Of a DNA stretch of 41,569 nucleotides, positions 8,764 to 16,233 are shown piece after piece (position 1 is the first letter of the stretch; each line of letters opens with the position of its first letter). The notes under the pieces are model-generated. The model was not told where the DNA came from, did not search any database, and saw nothing but the letters and a program-made list of their open reading frames with translations. This stretch comes from Streptosporangiaceae bacterium (lineage in GTDB: Bacteria; Actinomycetota; Actinomycetes; Streptosporangiales; Streptosporangiaceae), in NCBI GenBank assembly GCA_025934635.1, contig JAICWX010000041.1:1-41569 (forward strand), in the 5' to 3' direction. A program made the position numbers and the translations under genes.

Positions 8764-10074
8764 CTACCCGCGCCGCCTGATCGCCGGCCGGACCGGCCGG
8801 CCCCGCAGCACCGTGCCCACGCCGTCGTCGAGTGCGCGCCGGTAGACCGGCATCAGCTCGGCCACCGCGTCGGTCACCTGGGAGATGGCCTGGGGGTCGT
8901 GGGCGGCGTTGACCACGAACGACGGCGCCAGCAGGCCATGCTCCAGGAACTCCTGCAGGACCAGGGTGCGGAACTCCTGGCTGGGCTGTCCGTCGGCGTC
9001 CCGGGCGACGTAGACGAGGTTGCAGTCCCGCCCGCGCAGCTGGAAGTAGTCACTCAGCCCGGCCGCGGCGACCACATCCGCCACGCTCGCACGCAGGTCC
9101 GCGCCGATGCTGTGCAGCTGCCCGGCGATGCCCTCCTGCTCGTAGGCGTCGATGACGGCCAGCATGGCGGCCAGCGCCCACGGCTGCCCGCCCGCGGTGA
9201 GGGAGAGCAGGAACACCCGGTCGGCGTCGTCGACGTACCCGCCGAGGCGCATCACGTCCCGGCGGCCCGCCAGAGCGGACAGCGGGAAGCCGTTGGCGAT
9301 GCTCTTGCCGAAGGTGCACAGGTCCGGTTCGATCGAGTAGACGTACTGCGCGCCCCGTTCGTGCCACCGGAAGCCGGTGATGATCTCGTCCAGGACGAGC
9401 AGCGCCCCGTTCCGGTCGCAGAGCTGCCGCAGCCCGGCGAAGAAGCCCGGGACGGGCGGCTCGACGGTCTCCGCCTCGAGTACCACCGCGGCGATCTGGC
9501 CGGGGTGAGCCGCGAACAGGGCCTCCAGGCTGGCCAGGTCGTTGTAGTCAAAGTGCACGGTGAGCGGCCGGACCGAGGCCGGGATGCCCGCCGACATGGG
9601 GGTGGTGACGATGAACCAGTCATCGGTGGAGAAGAACGGGTGCTGCCGGCAGACGGCGACCATGTCCCGGCCGGTGTAGGCCCGCGCCAGCTTGATCGCC
9701 CCGGAGGTGGCGTCGGAGCCGTTGACGCCGAACTTGACCATCTCCGCGCTGGGGATCAGGTCGATCATCCGCTCGGCCGCCTCGCGCTCGAGCCGGTGCG
9801 GGCGGACGAAGCCGACCCCGTCGGGCAGGTACCGCTGCACCGCGCGGACCACCGGCTCGAAGCCGTGGCCGAGGGTGTTGGCGCGCAGCCCGCTGCCGAA
9901 CTCGACGAACTCGTTGCCGTCGAGGTCCCAGACCCGGCAGCCCGCGCCGCGCTCGATCACCGGCGCCATGTCTTCGGGATACTGATCGTCTCCCTTGGCG
10001 TAGGTGTGCGCACCACCGGGAATGAGCTGGTGGGCGGCCGCGGTGTGCTCGGTGGACGCGGCGAATTTACTCAC
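8764..10074 (-). CDS. Class-III aminotransferase, glutamate-1-semialdehyde aminomutase type
   Basis: PLP enzyme of fold type I, 436 aa. The PLP lysine is Lys257 in CTFGKSIANGFPLSALAG, the pyridine-binding Asp is in VLDEIITGFR (Asp229), and the phosphate-binding region is VKFGVNGSDATSGAIKLAR. It resembles HemL, but beside a glycosyltransferase it is more likely to aminate a sugar or small acid for the polysaccharide; true heme-pathway HemL would not be expected here. GTG at 10074 was chosen because the conserved N-terminus starts there; it overlaps the end of the GT2 gene by 8 bases. The substrate is unknown. Confidence 0.85.
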   Translation of the reverse strand: MSKFAASTEHTAAAHQLIPGGAHTYAKGDDQYPEDMAPVIERGAGCRVWDLDGNEFVEFGSGLRANTLGHGFEPVVRAVQRYLPDGVGFVRPHRLEREAAERMIDLIPSAEMVKFGVNGSDATSGAIKLARAYTGRDMVAVCRQHPFFSTDDWFIVTTPMSAGIPASVRPLTVHFDYNDLASLEALFAAHPGQIAAVVLEAETVEPPVPGFFAGLRQLCDRNGALLVLDEIITGFRWHERGAQYVYSIEPDLCTFGKSIANGFPLSALAGRRDVMRLGGYVDDADRVFLLSLTAGGQPWALAAMLAVIDAYEQEGIAGQLHSIGADLRASVADVVAAAGLSDYFQLRGRDCNLVYVARDADGQPSQEFRTLVLQEFLEHGLLAPSFVVNAAHDPQAISQVTDAVAELMPVYRRALDDGVGTVLRGRPVRPAIRRRG

Positions 10075-11008
10075 CGATGCTCCCCCGGCTGGCCGTGGCC
10101 ACGGCGGCCTCGACCGATACGACGGCATCCAGGGCGGCCGAAGTTTCCTCTTCTTCCCGGGGAACGGCCCGGCTGGTCGCCCAGCTGACCAGGTGCCGGT
10201 AGCATTCCCGCTTGTCCGCGGCCGACAGCGGCGCGCGCTGGATCATCGTCACGTACGCCAGGACGTACTCGCCCAGCAGGCGGATCACCGGGTGGCGCAG
10301 CCGGTCCGCCCGCCGCGGGTCCAGGTTCGTGCAGTTGGTACGCGCCGTGGTGAACGCGCGGATCGACGAACCGGGATGATCCCGCCGGAAGTACAGCCAG
10401 TCGGGGACGTGGTAGAACGGGCCCTGCAGCGCCATCTCGGTGACGTGGGTCCGGTCGGAGTGATAGTGGCTGAGGTACGGGCGGATCCGGCGCAGCATCT
10501 CCATCCGGATGACGCCGCCGTCGTCGTCGCCGCCCTTGTCGAACAGCATGCTCCGGAACCGCTCGGGCGCCCGGGGCGACTCGGTGTCCAGCGTGTAGCG
10601 GACGGCCTTGGTCACGGTGCGCGAGCCGTCGATCATCGCGGTCCAGCAGTTGGCCAGGACGACCTGCGGGTACTCGTCGAGCGCCTCGATCGCGCGCTCG
10701 ATCAGCTCGCGCCCGTACAGGTCGTCGTGGGAGGCCCACTTGAACAGGTCACCGCGGGCGTACTCGACCAGGACGTTGTGGTTCGGCGCGCAGCCCAGGT
10801 TGCGGGGCTGCCGGATATACCTGATCCGCGAGTCCTGCTTCTCGTAGCGGCGGCAGATGCCGGCGGTTCCGTCGGTCGAGGCGTTGTCCGAGATGATCAG
10901 CTCGAAGTCCTCGTAGGTCTGCCCGAGCAGGGAGTCGAGCGATTCGGCGAGGAAGTCCTCGCCGTTATAGACCGGGAGCCCGATGCTGAGCCGGGGAACC
11001 GAGGTCAT
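10067..11008 (-). CDS. Glycosyltransferase family 2
   Basis: GT-A fold enzyme of 313 aa transferring a sugar from an NDP-sugar to a lipid-linked or protein acceptor at the inner membrane face. It starts PRLSIGLPVYNGEDFLAES, has the nucleotide-binding IISDNASTDGT, and a metal-binding His94-Asp95-Asp96 (ASHDDLY) in place of the usual DXD. There are no membrane helices. The start is ATG at 11008 with AGGAG about 8 bases upstream. It is the first gene of a two-gene operon with the aminotransferase. Confidence 0.9.
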   Translation of the reverse strand: MTSVPRLSIGLPVYNGEDFLAESLDSLLGQTYEDFELIISDNASTDGTAGICRRYEKQDSRIRYIRQPRNLGCAPNHNVLVEYARGDLFKWASHDDLYGRELIERAIEALDEYPQVVLANCWTAMIDGSRTVTKAVRYTLDTESPRAPERFRSMLFDKGGDDDGGVIRMEMLRRIRPYLSHYHSDRTHVTEMALQGPFYHVPDWLYFRRDHPGSSIRAFTTARTNCTNLDPRRADRLRHPVIRLLGEYVLAYVTMIQRAPLSAADKRECYRHLVSWATSRAVPREEEETSAALDAVVSVEAAVATASRGSIGE

Positions 11009-11144
11009 TTCTCATCTCCTGTCCGTCCTGTCTGGAAAACGCCCCGTCAACGACCTAGGCGCCCGGCACGTGCGGGTCCGTGGCGGGGCTGTCCTGGCGG
11101 GCCCCGTATCCCTAGGTCTGTCATATGAGCATTGGGCTACCCTG

Positions 11145-11157
11145 TGTGATACGTGAA
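11145..11157 (+). promoter_or_regulatory. Shared motif TGTGATACGTGAA (copy 1)
   Basis: Thirteen bases matching the motif at 26747-26759 at all but one position (G for A at the ninth base), both inside divergent intergenic regions of the polysaccharide locus. It could be an operator or an alternative-sigma promoter element. Confidence 0.45.
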
Positions 11158-11164
11158 TATTCAC
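11153..11164. promoter_or_regulatory. Perfect 12-bp palindrome GTGAATATTCAC
   Basis: A fully symmetric dodecamer in the middle of a divergent gap, 110 bases before the RmlC-like start and 145 before the GT2 start. Its form suits a dimeric helix-turn-helix repressor. Confidence 0.5.
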
Positions 11165-11273
11165 CGGATACCTGGGACCGGCCCGCAGGTCCCCAGGCGG
11201 GGAGCCCCGGCGCGCTAGCATTACCCCCCGGGAGGGAGCCCGGCCTCACCGAAACCGGCCGGGGCACAGCGGC

Positions 11274-11831
11274 ATGAATGTCAGCGAGGTCACACGCATA
11301 TCAGGGGCTCTGCTGTTCCGGCCCGCCCCGCACGCGGACGAGCGCGGGTTCTTCTCCCGCACGTTCGACGCGGAGGTCGCGCGGGAGGCGGGGATCGACC
11401 CGGCCGGTTTCGCGCAGGACAGCCTGTCCCGGTCCGTGCGCGGCGTGATACGCGGCATGCACGTACGCCGCGGCGCCGGCGAGGCCAAGCTGGTGCGGTG
11501 CTCCTACGGTGCCATCTTCGACGTCATCGTGGACCTGCGCCCGCTGTCGCCGACCTTCGGCAACTGGGAGAGCTTCGAGCTCCGGGACGCCGAGCAGGTC
11601 TCGCTGTACGTGCCGGCCGGCTGCGCGCACGGTTTCCAGGCGCTGACCGACCCGGCCGACGTGTCGTATCGCATCGACCGCCCGCACGACCCGTCCGAAG
11701 ACGTCTCGATCGCGTTCGACGACCCCGAGCTGGCCATCCCGTGGCCCCTTCCGGTCACCACCATGTCGCAGCGGGACCAGCGCGCCCTGCCGCTGGCCGA
11801 CGCGGCGAAGCTGCTCCAGCAAGACGCCTGA
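11274..11831 (+). CDS. RmlC-like NDP-4-keto-sugar 3,5-epimerase
   Basis: Cupin-fold epimerase of 185 aa, the standard RmlC length. The N-terminus has HADERGFFSRTF; the catalytic pair Arg60/His63 lies in GVIRGMH, and His119 (CAHGFQAL) and Tyr132 (VSYRID) follow, ending in the DDPELAIPWP strand typical of the family. It probably acts on a 4-keto-6-deoxy NDP-sugar, but no RmlA, RmlB or RmlD is in the window, so a different sugar than rhamnose is possible. The start is ATG at 11274. It converges on the beta-helix gene with 39 bases between. Confidence 0.87.
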   Translation: MNVSEVTRISGALLFRPAPHADERGFFSRTFDAEVAREAGIDPAGFAQDSLSRSVRGVIRGMHVRRGAGEAKLVRCSYGAIFDVIVDLRPLSPTFGNWESFELRDAEQVSLYVPAGCAHGFQALTDPADVSYRIDRPHDPSEDVSIAFDDPELAIPWPLPVTTMSQRDQRALPLADAAKLLQQDA

Positions 11832-11870
11832 CACGGCGGGTGCCGGGCCAGCATCTGACCGGGGTCGTGC

Positions 11871-13490
11871 TTAGCCGTTCGCCGTGTTGAGCGTGCTCCC
11901 CTTGTCCTGCTGGTACGGCTTGCCCTGCCACTGCGACCAGTTCACGACGTTGCCCTGCTCGTAAATCATGAAGATCCAGGGCCCGGTGTAGGCGTTCGCC
12001 CGGAAGTGATTGTTCTGGCTGTACGTGATCTGCTGCTCGACCACCGTCTTGTGATAGGGGCTCCAGTTCGGGTAAGTCCCGTACTCGGAGAACACCCCCT
12101 GGAATCCGCATTCGTTGGCCGGCGTGCAGCTCGGCCCGATATCCGACGGCTTGAAGCTGAACACGTTGTCCTGGACCAGCACGTTCTGCGTCTTCCAGCG
12201 GCAATCGCCGAGGTACGGCTGCTTTTTTACATTGGTCGCATTGCAGGACTTGATGGTGGCAACGGACGGGTCGACCAGGGTGCACGCACCCGAGCTGGTA
12301 TTAGCCGGCGAGTTGCAGAACCGGTCGGCGTTCTCCCAGAGGATGACGCCGCCCCAGTTGTCGATGAACGAGTTCTTCGCGATGAGGAAGGTCTTGTTGA
12401 AACTGCCCTTCACCCGGTGGTCAGAGCCCGATTCCGAGATATAGATCGCGCTGGTGGGGAAACCGCGGCCCTTCGGCCCGTTCTGTATGCCGTTGCGGAC
12501 GAAGGTGTTCTGCTCGATGACCGCGTTGTAGCTGATCTCATAGATCAGGCCGTAGTCATAGTTACCCGAAATATAATTGTTCTTGAACTCGAAGCCCCGG
12601 TTGTTCGTGTCGGCCCAGAGTCCCACGCTGTGATTATCGTGAATCCAGTTGTTCTCGAGAACCGCGTTCTTCACGTCCCAGAACTTCCCGCCGCCGGTGC
12701 AGCCGCAGTCGGGAGAATGCGCCTCCCAGTTGTACGTGTCGTTACCGGCGATCTCGTTGTTCTTCAGCACCAGGCCGACCGGGCCGCTCGGCGAGTAGGC
12801 GTTGAAGCCGTACTGCTGGTTGTCGGCCAGGCAGTCGCGGATGAGCGTGTTGTGGCTGCCCAGCATAACGCCGGCCCCGGCGTTGTCCTTGATCGTCGAG
12901 TGATCGATCGTCCAGCCCGCCATCGAGTTCTCGTTGACGACGCCCTGGTCCTGGTTCTCGCCTTGGCCGCCGAAGTTCCGCACCGTCAGGTAGCTGATGG
13001 TCACGCCGGTGGCATCACCGCCGAAGGCATAGAGATTGTCCTTGCGCCCGTCCAGGATGGCGCCCGGAGCGCCGACGTACTTCGATCCGTGGCCCGGGAT
13101 GACCTGGGTGTACTGGCCGCTGGCCAGGGTGTGCACCCCCGGGGCGAACCAGTAGGTGGTGTGGGTCCGGCTGAAGTCGATGCCGGCGTTCCTGCCCGCG
13201 GGGACCGTCACCGCGCCGGCCGGCGCCGACGCCGGGCCCGCGCCCAGGACGGAGGCGTTCCCGCAGATCCGGGCGGGCGGTGACGAGGGGCCGGTGCCCG
13301 CCTTCACCTGTACCTGCGCGACCGGCCCGGCCTCCGCCTGATTGGCTCCGCTGGCCATGTTGGCCGCGATCAGGCTGCCCGCCACGACGACGTCGACGAC
13401 CAGGAACGCCAGCAGGATGGTCTTGGCCCGCGGCCGCCGCTTCAGGCCGAACCAGCGCGGCTCAGGCTCGCCGTAATTCAGGTCGGCCAT
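11871..13490 (-). CDS. Membrane-anchored right-handed beta-helix protein
   Basis: 539 aa. Residues 1-23 are basic and cytoplasmic, 24-45 form one membrane helix (TILLAFLVVDVVVAGSLIAAN), and the remainder faces outward. From about residue 130 there are repeated PbH1-like rungs with Asn ladders (LKNNEIAGNDTYNWE, LENNWIHDNHSVGLWAD, FKNNYISGNYDYGLIYE, IEQNTFVRNG). The fold is shared by polysaccharide lyases, C5-epimerases and phage depolymerases, so it probably handles the glycan made here. Several cysteine pairs (CGCTGGG, CNSP, CTL) suggest disulfides. The start was set at ATG 13490; a GTG one codon earlier is equally possible. It is the last gene of the minus-strand run, after a 188-base gap. 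Confidence 0.82.
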   Translation of the reverse strand: MADLNYGEPEPRWFGLKRRPRAKTILLAFLVVDVVVAGSLIAANMASGANQAEAGPVAQVQVKAGTGPSSPPARICGNASVLGAGPASAPAGAVTVPAGRNAGIDFSRTHTTYWFAPGVHTLASGQYTQVIPGHGSKYVGAPGAILDGRKDNLYAFGGDATGVTISYLTVRNFGGQGENQDQGVVNENSMAGWTIDHSTIKDNAGAGVMLGSHNTLIRDCLADNQQYGFNAYSPSGPVGLVLKNNEIAGNDTYNWEAHSPDCGCTGGGKFWDVKNAVLENNWIHDNHSVGLWADTNNRGFEFKNNYISGNYDYGLIYEISYNAVIEQNTFVRNGIQNGPKGRGFPTSAIYISESGSDHRVKGSFNKTFLIAKNSFIDNWGGVILWENADRFCNSPANTSSGACTLVDPSVATIKSCNATNVKKQPYLGDCRWKTQNVLVQDNVFSFKPSDIGPSCTPANECGFQGVFSEYGTYPNWSPYHKTVVEQQITYSQNNHFRANAYTGPWIFMIYEQGNVVNWSQWQGKPYQQDKGSTLNTANG

Positions 13491-13678
13491 CACGCATCCC
13501 GGTTGACCCCGCACGCATCCCGGCTGACGGAGTACGCCGCGCTCCCCGGTGACCGCTTCGCGCGGCATCCTCCCGGCGGGCTGGTCCGCTCACTTCTTCT
13601 CCTCGTTGAAGGTCACCAAGTGCGCTCGATGCTCCAGGCCGCTTCCCGGTCGCGCCATGCGACGTCCGCTCCTCCCGG
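13491..13678. other. Gap between GT4 and the beta-helix gene
   Basis: 188 bases with no gene. CGCATCCCGG occurs twice close together (13492-13501 and 13512-13521) just upstream of the beta-helix start. No terminator hairpin was seen, so read-through from the polymerase operon is possible. Confidence 0.3.
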
Positions 13679-14884
13679 CTACGATGCGCCGGTCGGATGC
13701 ATAGTCGCATATCGGTAGATTTCCAGTAGCTGCTCGATACTACAATCTGGGTCAAATCGCCGCTCGTAGGTCAGCCGCGCTTGCTTCCCGTACGTCTCGT
13801 AGCGCTCCGGGTGCTCCCCGATGTCCGCGAGCGCTGCGGCCAGCGCGGCCGGATCATTCGGCCGGAACAGGGCACCGTCCGTGCCCGGGGTGATCAGCTC
13901 GGGGAACGAGCCATGCGCGGCCGCCACCGGCGGGACGCCGAGCGCCATGGCCTCGATGGCGACCAGGCCGAACGTCTCTTCCCAGGTCGAGGGCAGCAGG
14001 ACCGCGCGCGCCGACGCCATCAGCTCGGCACACCGTTGCGCGTCGACCTGCCCGGCCAGGCTGACTTCGGGCCGCCCCGCGGCCCACCCGGCGATCTCGG
14101 TTTCCAGCGGCCCGGCGCCCACGATGACCAGGCGCAGCCCCCGGTTCGGGCGGCCGGGGCCGCCCGCGTACCGGTCCCAGCCGGCCATGAGCAGGCGCAG
14201 CCCCTTGGCCTCGTCGAGCCGCCCGGCGTAGACCACGGTGCCCTCACGCCCGGCTTCCGGCACGCTCCGGCTGGGAATCAGGTTGTGCCGGACGAAGACC
14301 CGGTCCTTGGGCAGGCCCAGGCCGCTCAGCAAGTCGCGCTGCGCGGCCGAGATGAAGATGTACGCCGCCACCATCGACTTCCAGGCGTGCCGGTGCGCGG
14401 TCATGGCCAGGGCCACCGGAGCGGTGGCGACCCGCGAGCCCCGGTAGCACCCGTGCCGGAGGGCGGGGGCGGGCAAGCCGTGCTGGCAGTCGTGGCAGAC
14501 GGCTCCGGCCCGGAAGAAGTCGCCGCTGGCGCAGGCCAGCTTGTAGTTGTGGATGGTCGCGACCACCGGCACCGACGTGTCCCGGCAGGCGTACAAGATG
14601 GCCGGGCTCAGCAGCGGGAAGGTGTTGTGAACGTGGACGAGATCCGGCTGGTGCGCGCGGAGCGTGGCGGTCAGGGACTGACGGGCCTCCCGGCTCCAGA
14701 CCACCCGGGCTGGCAGGGCCGCGCGCCTGGCCGCCGGCCACTGCTCGATATCGTCGCTGTGCCGCTCGAACGCGATGACCTCGTGCCCGTGCTCCCGCAG
14801 GGCCTGGCCTTCCTGATCCACCACCCGGTTCTCGCCGCTCGGCGCGGCCGAGCGGTAGCGGTTGTGGACGAGCACGATCTTCAT
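13679..14884 (-). CDS. Glycosyltransferase family 4
   Basis: GT-B fold, 401 aa. The N-terminal domain opens MKIVLVHNRYRSAAPSGENRVV and has LVHVHNTFPLLSP. The C-terminal domain has VVYAGRLDEAKGLRLLM, LVIVGAGPLE and the donor-binding E-x7-E motif in STWEETFGLVAIEAMALG. A cysteine group (CASGDFF..CHDCQHG..HGC) in the N-terminal domain is seen in a subset of GT4 enzymes. The ATG at 14884 overlaps the stop of the polymerase gene as ATGA. The sugar donor cannot be assigned. Confidence 0.9.
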   Translation of the reverse strand: MKIVLVHNRYRSAAPSGENRVVDQEGQALREHGHEVIAFERHSDDIEQWPAARRAALPARVVWSREARQSLTATLRAHQPDLVHVHNTFPLLSPAILYACRDTSVPVVATIHNYKLACASGDFFRAGAVCHDCQHGLPAPALRHGCYRGSRVATAPVALAMTAHRHAWKSMVAAYIFISAAQRDLLSGLGLPKDRVFVRHNLIPSRSVPEAGREGTVVYAGRLDEAKGLRLLMAGWDRYAGGPGRPNRGLRLVIVGAGPLETEIAGWAAGRPEVSLAGQVDAQRCAELMASARAVLLPSTWEETFGLVAIEAMALGVPPVAAAHGSFPELITPGTDGALFRPNDPAALAAALADIGEHPERYETYGKQARLTYERRFDPDCSIEQLLEIYRYATMHPTGAS

Positions 14885-16233
14885 TCCTGTCTCCTGTACA
14901 GGCCGGCCGGCACCAGGAGCGAGGCCGCCAGGGTCAGCTCGAGCAGGTACGTGGACGCGTCGCTGAAACCGGTCTCGGTGAACGAGGCCACCAGGCAGTA
15001 GGTGGCGAGGAACAGGGCCAGCGAGCGCTTCACCCCGCGCGGCTGGAAGTACGCGGCTATCAGCACGAACAGCAGCGCCGAGGCGGACACGACGACCCCG
15101 AATACGCCCTGGTCGAGGAAGGACGCCAGCCAGTTACTGTCGACCGGCAGGCCGTTGACCGACTTGTTCGACAGGCCGAAGCCGAAGATCGTCTGAAACA
15201 GGTCGCGCGGGATGTTGATGACCGCCGACCAGGTGGCCGTCCGGCCGGTGAGCTCGGTCAGCTGCTGGGTGCCCTGCCCGCGCGTCAGCCAGGTCAGCAC
15301 CACCCCGGACAGCGTCACGGCCACGATCGTGGCGATGATGCCGATCGAGGCGAACAGCTTCCGCACCCGGGCTTCGCTGGAGATCATGCTCAGGCCGGCC
15401 ACGAAGATGCCGAGCATCATCGCGAGAATGGCCGTCCTGGTATGCGACAGGTACAGGATCAGCACGGCGATGCCGGTCACGAACAGCGTGCCCCAGCCGC
15501 TGAACCGGGCGGTCAGCCACATCACGACCACGAGCCCGAGGGTGACGGCGGCGAACTCGGCGACCTGCGGCGGCGGCGTGGGCCAGAACGCGCCGCCGAG
15601 CCTGCCCCCGCCCAGGGCCCGGGACGGGGAGATGATGAGACCGAGAATCGTGAAGCTGAGCACCACCGTCGTCGTGATGACGTGGCTCCGGACGAGCAGC
15701 AGGTCCTTGCGGCCCCACCACGGGGACAGCAGCCAGAGCGCGAAGATGAACCCGCCCAGCCGGAAGCTGCGGTAGACGGTACCGAAGTGCCTGACCTGAA
15801 TGGCGTTGACGAAGGCCTCGAGGACGAGCAGGCTGATCAGGGCGAGGAAGATGCTCGGCTTGACGATGAGCCTGCGGTTCACGATCACGGCCATCACCAG
15901 CGCGCCCGGCAGGGCGCCTTGCGTGATCGCCTTGCCGATGATGGACGGGATCGGCAGGATCAGCGGCTGTCCGCTCCACGTGTGCGGATAGAACGTCAGC
16001 ACGTTGAGGACGAGCAGCGCCCAGGTGAGGCCGATCCTGAACCGCACCGACTTCTCGCGGGCCGCCCCGGTGGCGGGGATGCGCAGCGTGCGCGCGACCA
16101 CTGGAGACACCACGGTTCGCCTGGTCCGCGGGAGAACCGGCGGCCTCTTGGCCACCGGCGGCGCCGAGATCCGCCGGAACGTCGTGGTCGGCGGCTCGCT
16201 GCTGATCGTTCGGTCTTCGACCGACGACGTCAT
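14881..16233 (-). CDS. O-antigen polymerase/ligase-like membrane protein (Wzy)
   Basis: 450 aa. A cytoplasmic Pro/Arg-rich leader of about 65 residues is followed by roughly ten membrane helices. The Wzy_C-type region is visible: LSHTRTAILAMMLGIFVAGL, then a large outer loop with GRTATWSAVINIPRDLFQTIFGFGLSNKS, and the last helices. It should polymerise lipid-linked repeat units on the outer face or ligate the finished chain; adjacency to two Wzz-like genes favours polymerase. Its ATG overlaps the Wzz-like stop (ATGA), and its own stop overlaps the GT4 start. Confidence 0.87.
   Translation of the reverse strand: MTSSVEDRTISSEPPTTTFRRISAPPVAKRPPVLPRTRRTVVSPVVARTLRIPATGAAREKSVRFRIGLTWALLVLNVLTFYPHTWSGQPLILPIPSIIGKAITQGALPGALVMAVIVNRRLIVKPSIFLALISLLVLEAFVNAIQVRHFGTVYRSFRLGGFIFALWLLSPWWGRKDLLLVRSHVITTTVVLSFTILGLIISPSRALGGGRLGGAFWPTPPPQVAEFAAVTLGLVVVMWLTARFSGWGTLFVTGIAVLILYLSHTRTAILAMMLGIFVAGLSMISSEARVRKLFASIGIIATIVAVTLSGVVLTWLTRGQGTQQLTELTGRTATWSAVINIPRDLFQTIFGFGLSNKSVNGLPVDSNWLASFLDQGVFGVVVSASALLFVLIAAYFQPRGVKRSLALFLATYCLVASFTETGFSDASTYLLELTLAASLLVPAGLYRRQE

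Larger units (their letters stand above)
11009..11273. promoter_or_regulatory. Divergent control region of the GT2 operon and the RmlC-like gene
   Basis: 265 bases without a gene. It contains a perfect 12-bp palindrome (11153-11164), an overlapping 13-bp motif shared with another promoter region of the locus (11145-11157), and a wider inverted repeat GACCTAG (11052-11058) / CTAGGTC (11112-11118). The palindrome area is AT-richer than its surroundings. Confidence 0.5.

Noticed and set aside
8764..10074. Assignment of the aminotransferase as the heme-pathway hemL
   Set aside because: It is coupled to a glycosyltransferase in a polysaccharide locus with no heme genes nearby; the general family name is safer.
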